A DNA stretch of 64,000 nucleotides. Origin: Chromatiales bacterium (GTDB taxonomy: Bacteria; Pseudomonadota; Gammaproteobacteria; Steroidobacterales; GCA-2729495). The DNA lies in NCBI GenBank assembly GCA_024234935.1, contig JACKNI010000004.1, positions 124,001 to 188,000 on the forward strand, in the 5' to 3' direction. The translations under genes were made by a program, and so were the position numbers. This document shows, piece after piece, positions 58,116 to 64,000 of this stretch. The notes beneath the pieces were generated by a model. It was not told where the DNA came from. It saw only the letters and a list, made by a program, of their open reading frames with translations, and searched no databases. How positions within the stretch are numbered: the stretch's first letter is position 1; each line of letters opens with the position of its first letter.

Positions 58116-58819
58116 GATCGCTGCGCCGCTGAATCCCGATTTGCGGAGTATCCCAGACCACAAAGTCTCCGGTACAGCTCCTGTCGTGCCGGTCGCTGGT
58201 CGGTACGCAGGTCTGCGCAAAGCCGGGGCAGATCGGCCGCGGTATCCACGTCGTAGCTCGAAGCCAGACTGGTGACGCTCAGGCCGTGCGCCGTACAGCG
58301 CTCTTTCAGTGCCGCATACAGCTGCTCGCTGCTCCAGGGCAGGTCAGCGAGGTCCGGCCAGGGGCATCGTGCGCCCATCAGCGTAACGCCGCCATCCAGC
58401 GCAGGGGCGAGCACGACATCGTGATGCACCAGAGCGGTGCGCGCCGCCATGTAATCGCTTTCACCGAGCACCGGTGCGTCGCTGCCTATATAGATGACGG
58501 CGCCGGGTCTCCCGGTTCGTACGATGCGATCGACACTCTGCAGACGTTCACCAAGATTCCCCGCAGCTTGCGGGATCACGCGGAGGGATCTGTCGAGCAA
58601 GGTGGCAGCCCAGGCGGCGTCGTTGGTCTCGGCCGGTGCGAGTACCACCGGACCTGGCCAGCTGGCAGCATCCTCCAGCGTTGCAGCCAGCAAGAGCTCG
58701 GCAATTTCCGCGGCGAGCGCCGAGCCGATCTGGTTGGCGAGCCGTTGTTTCCCGATGCCCATGACCGGGCGGCGACAGAAAATCACCAGTACCGCGGCTC
58801 CGTGTTGCACCTCTGACAT
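58112..58819 (-). CDS. Nucleotidyl/glycosyl transferase-like protein (rSAM/selenodomain-associated transferase 1)
   Basis: 235 residues from ATG 58819 (MSEVQHGAAVLVIFCRRP); the frame opens earlier at 58888. GT-A-like nucleotide-binding fold: VIFCRRPVMGIGKQRLA with the loop usually reading PVPGRVKTRL, VIYIGSDAPVLGESDY, VLAPALDGGVTLMGA and SYDVDTAADLPRL. The loop has MGIGKQR in place of PGRVKTR, so the nucleotide contact may be altered. First gene of the cluster. Confidence 0.85.
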   Translation of the reverse strand: MSEVQHGAAVLVIFCRRPVMGIGKQRLANQIGSALAAEIAELLLAATLEDAASWPGPVVLAPAETNDAAWAATLLDRSLRVIPQAAGNLGERLQSVDRIVRTGRPGAVIYIGSDAPVLGESDYMAARTALVHHDVVLAPALDGGVTLMGARCPWPDLADLPWSSEQLYAALKERCTAHGLSVTSLASSYDVDTAADLPRLCADLRTDQRPARQELYRRLCGLGYSANRDSAAQRS

Positions 58820-59289
58820 GCGATCAGCATAGCGGTTGTCCCAGCCGGGCCGGGTTCTGATTTCCTGAACCTGAAACCGTAATGTCAAGCCCGAAATTTA
58901 CCCGGTTTACCGCACTATTTGCGGTGCGGCAGGGGTCCGTGCGATCAGTCTGAACAGGGCTACAAGTCAATATAAACAGATAGATAGCTAATACCTGACG
59001 GGCATAAGTGCGCCGTGTCTAAAGCCCGGCAGAATCCGGGGTGCAGTCATGAGTCAGTTGTATATACTCTGACCCGTCTGCTGAATGCAGGGCCTGTTTT
59101 TGCTCCAGAGCAACAATTCGCAAACGGTAAAAAACAGCGTCACGGCAGGCTCTTCCAGATTCTTGTTAGCCCGGTTTCCCACATTCCGGGCTGACACCAC
59201 CGGTCAGGCCCGGCGGTCCGAATCGCAGTCTGGTCACCAGTCCCGTGTCGGGGTTTGACTGGATTTTTTCGGATCGTCGGGCCCCCTTC
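58820..59289. other. Intergenic region with hairpins, possible unannotated RNA
   Basis: No protein gene is supported. A perfect hairpin ACCGCA-N5-TGCGGT lies at 58909-58925. An AT-rich tract with TATAAA-like bases at about 58970 precedes a paired CCCGG/CCGGG stem near 59025-59040, then CTGC-N5-GCAG and GTTTTTG at about 59080-59103. A 7-bp hairpin AGCCCGG-N11-CCGGGCT is at 59168-59192. The combination could be a short RNA of about 130 bases, but no known family is recognised and terminator stems are weak. Confidence 0.3.
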
Positions 59290-59523
59290 TCATCGACAAC
59301 TCGCCCGGTACTCTGCTTCCAGCGCGGAGAGTTTCTGCCTGTACAGGCGGCCCTGCCTGGCGGTGTAGCCCATACGCAGCCGAAGACGGATCTCGGCGAT
59401 GCGGCCTTCCAGCTTCACACAGCGGACCTTGTCCTCCGGATTGCGTGCGGCACCGATGGCCGGTGGCATGCAGAGGCCCAGCAGAACCAGCGTCAGTGCC
59501 GGGCTCAGTCGAAAACGATTCAT
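59290..59523 (-). CDS. Small exported basic protein
   Basis: 77 residues from ATG 59523, with GGAGGAG 7 bases upstream, which fixes the start. Signal peptide (~1-24, PALTLVLLGLCMPPAIGAA), then a short helical basic part with RCVKLEGRIAEIRLRLRMGY and KLSALEAEYRASC. It contains two cysteines spaced for one disulfide. No family recognised. Confidence 0.7.
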   Translation of the reverse strand: MNRFRLSPALTLVLLGLCMPPAIGAARNPEDKVRCVKLEGRIAEIRLRLRMGYTARQGRLYRQKLSALEAEYRASCR

Positions 59524-59610
59524 GTGGCCGCTCCTCCATCTTGAATGACTGCAGGAGGATGCGGCGCTCACCGGCGGTGCGGCGAGCAGGATATCTGGCG
59601 GGATCGCAGA

Positions 59611-60000
59611 CTATTGTGCCGGGGGAGTCAGCGGCCGACGGGCAATTTCGAATTCGGCAACCGGCACCCCGCCGATCAGGTGTTCCTGAATGATGCGTTC
59701 AAGCACGGCCGGCGTGCAGTGGCGATACCAGGTGCCTTCCGGGTAGACGAGAGCCACCGGGCCCTGCATGCAGATCTGCAGGCAGTTGGCCTTGGTGCGG
59801 TAGATGCCTCCCGCACCGGTCAGGCCCAGTTCCTTGAGACGTCCCTTCAGGTACTCCCATGAGGCGAGGCCTTCCTCGCGCGAGGCGCATTTGGGTTTGC
59901 TCTGGTCGCAGCACAGAAAGATGTGTCGACGGATGCTGCTGATGCCCAGCTGCCCGATCCGTACCCGCAGAATCCGTTCGCTGTCAGATATGTCGGCCAT
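59611..60000 (-). CDS. Thioredoxin-like [2Fe-2S] ferredoxin
   Basis: 129 residues from ATG 60000; the open frame extends upstream. It has the thioredoxin-fold ferredoxin pattern, FLCCDQSKPKC then KANCLQICMQGPVALVYPEG, with Cys spacing of the CooN/Shethna family. WYRHCTPAVLERIIQEH is typical. A soluble electron carrier; the RCC-reductase-like gene is divergent (124 bases), so it could supply its electrons, as ferredoxin does for known bilin/RCC reductases. That pairing is inference. Confidence 0.88.
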   Translation of the reverse strand: MADISDSERILRVRIGQLGISSIRRHIFLCCDQSKPKCASREEGLASWEYLKGRLKELGLTGAGGIYRTKANCLQICMQGPVALVYPEGTWYRHCTPAVLERIIQEHLIGGVPVAEFEIARRPLTPPAQ

Positions 60001-60124
60001 TGTTCGCCTGTCGGTGCCGGTCAGCCGTCGCCCAACCCGGTGGTTGGGCACTGCCGGTGCATCGCTTACACTGCGCCACCGCCCGCAACCACCATGCACG
60101 ATCAGGACAGGAGCAGCGACTACC

Positions 60125-60949
60125 GTGAGCAAAGGTACTGAAACCAAGACCATTATGGAATTCCTGGCCGAGAATCCCAACGTGGATGTCTCGCGTGCCT
60201 GGGAGCGTTGCTGGAACATTCATTCCAGGATTGTCGAACGTGTACAGGCGCGGTTTGGCGTGCAACGTCATGCACAGACCGAGGGTCAGGATTACTGGAG
60301 TTCGCCGGACGGGCAACTCGAAGGTGCCTTCAAGGGTTATACCGGTCCGGCGGTCGACTGGCTCGTGCACTCCTGGCTCGGTAACCGCAAGGCGAGCCTG
60401 CTCGACATGAATGCCACCGTATTCCTCAGTCAGCAGACGCGCGTGCCGCATATGGGCGTCATCTTCGGCACAATCCCCAAACTGTATTTCTATGCCGAGT
60501 ACACGCCCCGGGTGGATCTGCGCACGAATTACGACTATCTGCAGAAGTATTACGAACCGGCCAATCAGGATTTTCTGAAATTCCGCAGCGATCCGACCTG
60601 GACGCGGTTCGTCAGTCACGGGACTTATCTCCGTGCGCTGATGTCACCGGTCGCCACGAGTTCGCACGCCGAACTCAATGACGAGAACATCGGCACCTGC
60701 GAAAAGTATCTGGTCGGCTTCGTCGATCGCTGGTTCCGCTGGCTGGACGATGCGGAAACGGTGCCCGAGCACGAACGTGCTGCCCAGCAGGAGTACGACT
60801 TCAAGGTTCGGGAACTCGGTTACCGTACGGATCCCATGAACGTGCTGCCGCAGAGGGTGCTCGGCGAGCAGGAGTTCAATCGGCGTCTGGAGATGCGTAT
60901 CGGTACGCAGCAGATGGCGGAGTCGCGGGGCCGCTGGCAGAAGAGCTGA
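60125..60949 (+). CDS. Red-chlorophyll-catabolite-reductase-like protein
   Basis: 274 residues from GTG 60125 (MSKGTETKTIM), with AGGAG about 14 bases upstream. The central part, MGVIFGTIPKLYFYAEYTPR, DLRTNYDYLQKYYEPAN, FRSDPTWTRFVSHGTYLRAL and MSPVATSSH, resembles RCC reductase of the ferredoxin-dependent bilin reductase superfamily. I matched it by memory of the family, so confidence is moderate. No chlorophyll or bilin synthesis gene lies in the window. A ferredoxin is divergently encoded next door. Alternative: an unrelated uncharacterised oxidoreductase. Confidence 0.5.
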   Translation: MSKGTETKTIMEFLAENPNVDVSRAWERCWNIHSRIVERVQARFGVQRHAQTEGQDYWSSPDGQLEGAFKGYTGPAVDWLVHSWLGNRKASLLDMNATVFLSQQTRVPHMGVIFGTIPKLYFYAEYTPRVDLRTNYDYLQKYYEPANQDFLKFRSDPTWTRFVSHGTYLRALMSPVATSSHAELNDENIGTCEKYLVGFVDRWFRWLDDAETVPEHERAAQQEYDFKVRELGYRTDPMNVLPQRVLGEQEFNRRLEMRIGTQQMAESRGRWQKS

Positions 60950-61008
60950 CCCGGAGGGTAACCAGAGGCGAGTCGGAGCCGGCTATGCGGTACTCCGACC
61001 CGCCCTGA

Positions 61009-61128
61009 TCAGTTGGCCAGGAAGAGCAGCAGGGTTACCAGCGGGATGGTCACGGCCACCGCTGCCAGCAGGACCTCGCCGAGCAGTTCGAACTCGTCCG
61101 GGCCCAGATTCATGAAATTCCTCAACAT
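61009..61128 (-). CDS. 39-residue single-span membrane protein
   Basis: From ATG 61128, with a perfect AAGGAG 8 bases upstream, the frame reads MLRNFMNLGPDEFELLGEVL, then a hydrophobic helix AAVAVTIPLVTLLLFLAN and TGA. It is short enough to escape ordinary gene finding, but the ribosome-binding site and membrane helix support translation. It is divergent from the CpxR-like regulator and shares a control region with three GTAAC repeats, so it may be a target or modulator of that system. Confidence 0.65.
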   Translation of the reverse strand: MLRNFMNLGPDEFELLGEVLLAAVAVTIPLVTLLLFLAN

Positions 61129-61214
61129 CGTCAGCACTCCTTGTGCAAAATCGCTACAGTTCCTTGTTAGGCGCAAAGACTAGTGGCCGTTTGTTGCGCG
61201 GTCTTTTCAGGCCG

Positions 61215-61239
61215 GTAACACGCTGTAACAATTTGTAAC
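61215..61239. promoter_or_regulatory. Three GTAAC repeats at 10-bp period: likely CpxR/OmpR-type operator
   Basis: GTAAC occurs at 61215, 61225 and 61235, exactly one helical turn apart, between the small membrane protein (61128, minus) and the response regulator (61347, plus). A fourth copy in inverse orientation (GTTAC) is at about 61266. CpxR and OmpR bind direct repeats of this period and the E. coli CpxR box (GTAAA-N5-GTAAA) is closely similar. Autoregulation of the downstream pair is likely. Confidence 0.65.
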
Positions 61240-61346
61240 GCCGAACCCCTTTTTTTAACAAAGGGTTACGATAGATCCTGAAGGTTGACCCACAACCTTG
61301 AACAGCCGGGCATTAGACGGCATCAGGCCGGTAAAAAACGTGACGC

Positions 61347-62045
61347 ATGACGCGAATTCTGCTCATCGATGACGACGAAAAGCTGGGCGAACTGCTGAAG
61401 GCCTATTTTCAGCGTTTCGACATGCAGCTCGATAACGCCGTGCGTCCGTCGGAAGGCCTGATGAAGATCCAGCGCGACAAGCCGGATCTCGTCATTCTCG
61501 ACGGCATGCTCCCCGAGCAGGACGGATTCGATGTCTGCCGCACGATTCGCAAGACCAGTTCGATTCCCGTCGTGATGCTGACCGCGCGCGGTGATGTGAC
61601 TGACCGCATCGTGGGTCTGGAGATCGGCGCTGACGACTATCTCTCCAAGCCCTTTGAGCCCCGCGAACTGGTGGTGCGCATCCAGAATGTACTGCGGCGG
61701 AGCAAGGCCGCGGAGGCCGAGAATGACACGACACTGCGGTTCGGCAGTCTGCTGGTGGATACCGAACGACGTACTGCCGAGCTCGACGGCACACCGCTGG
61801 ACCTGACCACGATGGAGTACCAGCTTCTCGTGCTGTTTGCCTCGAATCCCGGGCGCACCTTCAACCGCGACGAAATCCTCAACGAGCTGCGCGGTATCGA
61901 TGCGCAGCTGTTTTCCCGCTCGGTTGACATTCTCGTCAGCCGCCTGCGGCAAAAACTCGGCGACACCAGCCGTCAGCCGCGCTTCATCAAGACGGTATGG
62001 GGAACCGGCTACGCTTTTGTCGGCGTCGATCCGGTGGCTACATGA
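61347..62045 (+). CDS. cpxR-like: CpxR-like response regulator
   Basis: 232 residues. Receiver: acidic pair in LLIDDDEKLG, phospho-Asp in VILDGMLPEQDG, Thr in MLTARGD, Lys in LSKPFEPRE. The winged-helix output domain has LDLTTMEYQLLVLFASNPG, FSRSVDILVSRLRQKL and FIKTVWGTGYAFV. Closest in style to CpxR/OmpR regulators of envelope stress. Four-base overlap with the kinase; a GTAAC operator precedes it. Confidence 0.93.
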   Translation: MTRILLIDDDEKLGELLKAYFQRFDMQLDNAVRPSEGLMKIQRDKPDLVILDGMLPEQDGFDVCRTIRKTSSIPVVMLTARGDVTDRIVGLEIGADDYLSKPFEPRELVVRIQNVLRRSKAAEAENDTTLRFGSLLVDTERRTAELDGTPLDLTTMEYQLLVLFASNPGRTFNRDEILNELRGIDAQLFSRSVDILVSRLRQKLGDTSRQPRFIKTVWGTGYAFVGVDPVAT

Positions 62046-63418
62046 TCAAGGAAATCACGCGTTCGCTGTCGGCGCGCCTGGTCGCGGTATTCTTCCTCAC
62101 TTCCCTGGTCTACGGCTTCGGCTCCATCTATGCAGTGAGCAAGGTGCGCGAGACTGACTATCTGCGCGAGATTGTCGGTTCGCATATTTCCCTGCACGCC
62201 GATCTGGTGCTGAAGGAGATCGGCACGCCGCCCGATCCGGCCAAGGCCAAGGCGATTGTGGATCGTATTCCCGTGGATATCCGCATCAGCAGTCCCGGGT
62301 TCGACTGGTCCTCGGATCCCGGATTTCCGGACCTCGCCAGGATTCCTTTCGGGCCGATCGCATACCTCGGCCTGGATGACAAGAGCAGCAAGGATATCGA
62401 GTCCTGGTCGCGTGGTCTCGAGCGTGTGCGCTTTGCGCGCTATCAGGGGCATATCTTTGCTGAATTGAAGGAGGGACCGAACGTCGTGGTATTTGCATCA
62501 CCACGACTTGCCGAGAGTCCGCCGCCGGACTACACCGGGGTGGTCATGGTGCTCCTGTCCCTGCTCGTGCTGTCGGGGTGTTTCATGGCGGTACGCTGGC
62601 TGGTGCGTCCGATCAAGTGGATCCAGGCTGGTACCTCGCGTATTGGCCAGGGAGATCTGGATTACCGGATCGTGACCAGTCGCCGCGATGATCTCGGTGA
62701 TCTTGCTGCCGGTATCAATCACATGGCGGACGACGTACGCGACATGCTTGAGGCCAAGCGGCAGTTGCTGCTCGCGATCAGTCATGAACTGCGTTCTCCA
62801 CTGACCCGTGCCAAGGTGGCGCTTGAATTTCTCGACGACAATCAGGTCAAGCGCGATCTGCTCGACGATATTCGCGAGATGGAGCGGCTGATCGCCGATC
62901 TGCTCGAAAGTGAGCGCATGAATGTCGGCCATACCACGCTGCAGCGTTCGCTGGTGGATCTGTGTGCCATGCTTTCCGGGCTGATCAGGGACGAGTTCCA
63001 GGAGCAGGCCGGCCGGATCGATCTCAAGCTGCCTGCTGGCGCAGTGGTGCGTGAGGTCGATGAAGTCCGGCTGCGCCTGGTTGCCAGGAACCTGATCGAC
63101 AATGCATTACGTTACACGCCACCGGATGCGGCCCGGGTCGAAGTCGGGCTCATCGTGAAGCCGGGCATGGTCATGCTGCAGATTCGCGATCACGGGCCGG
63201 GTATCGCCCGCGAGCATCTGCCGAAGATCAGCCAGCCTTTCTATCGGGCGGATCCGGCGCGCTGTCGCAGCACTGGCGGCCTCGGCCTTGGCCTGTATCT
63301 CGCGCGGCGCATCGCGGAAGCGCACAACGGCAGCCTGGTGGTCGAGAGCGAAGTCGGGCAAGGGACGCTCGTCACCGTGACGATCCCGGATTTTATTGCC
63401 GCACAGGACGTGCTGTGA
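62042..63418 (+). CDS. cpxA-like: CpxA-like sensor histidine kinase
   Basis: 458 residues from ATG 62042, overlapping the regulator stop by 4 bases. Two membrane helices (~13-32, ~173-196) enclose a ~140-residue periplasmic sensor. HAMP (~197-250), then the H-box LLLAISHELRSPLTRAKVAL, N-box NLIDNALRYTP, and G-boxes DHGPGIARE and GGLGLGLYLARR. A standard partner for the CpxR-like protein, expected to respond to envelope damage. Confidence 0.92.
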   Translation: MIKEITRSLSARLVAVFFLTSLVYGFGSIYAVSKVRETDYLREIVGSHISLHADLVLKEIGTPPDPAKAKAIVDRIPVDIRISSPGFDWSSDPGFPDLARIPFGPIAYLGLDDKSSKDIESWSRGLERVRFARYQGHIFAELKEGPNVVVFASPRLAESPPPDYTGVVMVLLSLLVLSGCFMAVRWLVRPIKWIQAGTSRIGQGDLDYRIVTSRRDDLGDLAAGINHMADDVRDMLEAKRQLLLAISHELRSPLTRAKVALEFLDDNQVKRDLLDDIREMERLIADLLESERMNVGHTTLQRSLVDLCAMLSGLIRDEFQEQAGRIDLKLPAGAVVREVDEVRLRLVARNLIDNALRYTPPDAARVEVGLIVKPGMVMLQIRDHGPGIAREHLPKISQPFYRADPARCRSTGGLGLGLYLARRIAEAHNGSLVVESEVGQGTLVTVTIPDFIAAQDVL

Positions 63419-63504
63419 TCGGGTTGCCGGTGCCGGCCTGCGTTCATATCGGTTAGCATGAAGCTCAGCCATCCGGGCCGGTCGGCCCAGCGGAGTACAG
63501 CCCA

Positions 63505-63807
63505 ATGGACGAAGAGGACAACACCATTATCGACAATGCGGCGGAGCAGGTCGTGGAGCTCGGCAATCGCATGCTTGAAGCCGACGATGACGCTGATTCC
63601 TGGGATGTGGCCGATGGGCTGCTGGCCGGTGCTATCCAGTTCTGGCTTTACTCCCGCCAGCCCTGTGACGATCCGCGCTGCGAAAACTGCGCCGAGGTCA
63701 GCACCGCAGATCTGCGCATGCGCAAGCTGATCGAGGAAGCCCGGCGGTGCGCGGAGGAGAGCAGCTACTACGAGACGCCATTTGACATGAATGTCGGCCG
63801 GGCCTGA
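63505..63807 (+). CDS. Small acidic protein with Cys cluster
   Basis: 100 residues from ATG 63505, with GGAG about 9 bases upstream. Acidic N-terminal helix (EEDNTIIDNAAEQVVELGN), then a CxxxxCxxC-type cluster, PCDDPRCENCAEV (~53-62), and a Cys later (RRCAEE). No signal peptide. Function unknown; it lies 86 bases after the CpxA-like gene and 72 before a ferredoxin gene, and could bind a metal or be a ferredoxin assembly partner. Confidence 0.7.
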   Translation: MDEEDNTIIDNAAEQVVELGNRMLEADDDADSWDVADGLLAGAIQFWLYSRQPCDDPRCENCAEVSTADLRMRKLIEEARRCAEESSYYETPFDMNVGRA

Positions 63808-63879
63808 TCCCGGTCAGGTTCGGGGCCAAATGCTTCGTGCTATATTCCGGCGCCTTTTTTCTGATACGGATGCGGGACA

Positions 63880-64000
63880 ATGCCGACGATTTACGTGACC
63901 AACCGGAGCGGCAAGAAATACACGCTCAAAGTGGACAACGGCCTCACCCTGATGGAGCCGCTGCGGGAGATCGACGACAGCATCGAGGCATTGTGTGGCG
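63880..64000 (+). CDS. fdx-like: Adrenodoxin-type [2Fe-2S] ferredoxin (3' partial)
   Basis: The first 40 codons from ATG 63880: MPTIYVTNRSGKKYTLKV, then GLTLMEPLREIDDSIEALCG, cut by the window end. The LCG at the end is the first cluster Cys of the adrenodoxin-type motif CxxxxCxxC. An electron donor for oxygenases or Fe-S assembly. Residues beyond this cannot be judged. Confidence 0.8.
   Translation, partial: MPTIYVTNRSGKKYTLKVDNGLTLMEPLREIDDSIEALCG

Overview
The window is a GC-rich bacterial chromosome segment, densely packed with genes on both strands. It has no rRNA, tRNA or CRISPR array that I can see. Two OmpR-type two-component systems, Crp/Fnr regulators, TonB/Exb energised envelope genes, a GEMM-type c-di-GMP riboswitch and many signal-peptide or lipoprotein genes point to a Gram-negative proteobacterium, most likely a gammaproteobacterium. 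This assignment rests on gene content only.

Layout. 1-13 kb: the end of a membrane-anchored PAS/degenerate HD-GYP protein, then a TonB-dependent receptor operon (minus strand). A signalling block follows: Crp/Fnr regulator, CHASE2-type nucleotidyl cyclase, and a giant FecR-TPR-beta-barrel protein. After it come a second Crp/Fnr regulator, small secreted proteins and a SYLF-domain protein. 13-21.5 kb: a three-subunit molybdenum hydroxylase resembling 4-hydroxybenzoyl-CoA reductase, a beta-carbonic anhydrase, a PepSY + PhoP/PhoQ-like operon, and a zinc-ribbon methyltransferase.

21.5-24.5 kb is a mosaic island. It holds two truncated 3' ends of an IS91/ISCR-like transposase, each followed by an oriIS-like end. 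It also holds a duplicated 3' fragment of the neighbouring DUF1501 gene, a severed MBL-hydrolase tail and two toxin-antitoxin pairs. 24.5-41.2 kb: a divergent locus of secreted cytochrome-c-motif proteins (DUF1501, LamG-like, DUF1585-like, HzsA-like), then SH3/beta-barrel proteins, a TlpA thioredoxin, DUF4266 and DUF3570. Next are a trehalose module (fused OtsA-OtsB and a GH15 enzyme) and an ApbE flavin transferase.

41.3-44.5 kb: a GNAT-BKACE fusion translationally coupled to a cyanophycin-synthetase-like ATP-grasp enzyme whose Mur-ligase part has decayed. 44.5-46 kb: an exported NAD-binding-fold protein and a CpcT/CpeT-like protein. 46.1-55.9 kb: a c-di-GMP-I riboswitch heads a run of nine genes (thioredoxin, periplasmic protein, three TPR proteins, small exported protein, ExbB, two ExbDs, AgmX/TonB-like protein). 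This looks like an energised envelope machine. 55.9-64 kb: a radical-SAM/glycosyltransferase cluster, a thioredoxin-fold ferredoxin, an RCC-reductase-like protein, a 39-residue membrane protein, a CpxR/CpxA-like system with a three-repeat operator, a small CxxC protein and the start of a ferredoxin gene.

The best candidate for an undescribed system is the set of envelope genes from about 24.5 to 55.9 kb. It combines surface cytochrome-like lipoproteins, beta-barrels, thioredoxins, DUF4266/DUF3570, ApbE and the TPR/ExbBD/AgmX motor, with at least part apparently under c-di-GMP control. The GNAT-BKACE/ATP-grasp pair is a second, biosynthetic candidate.
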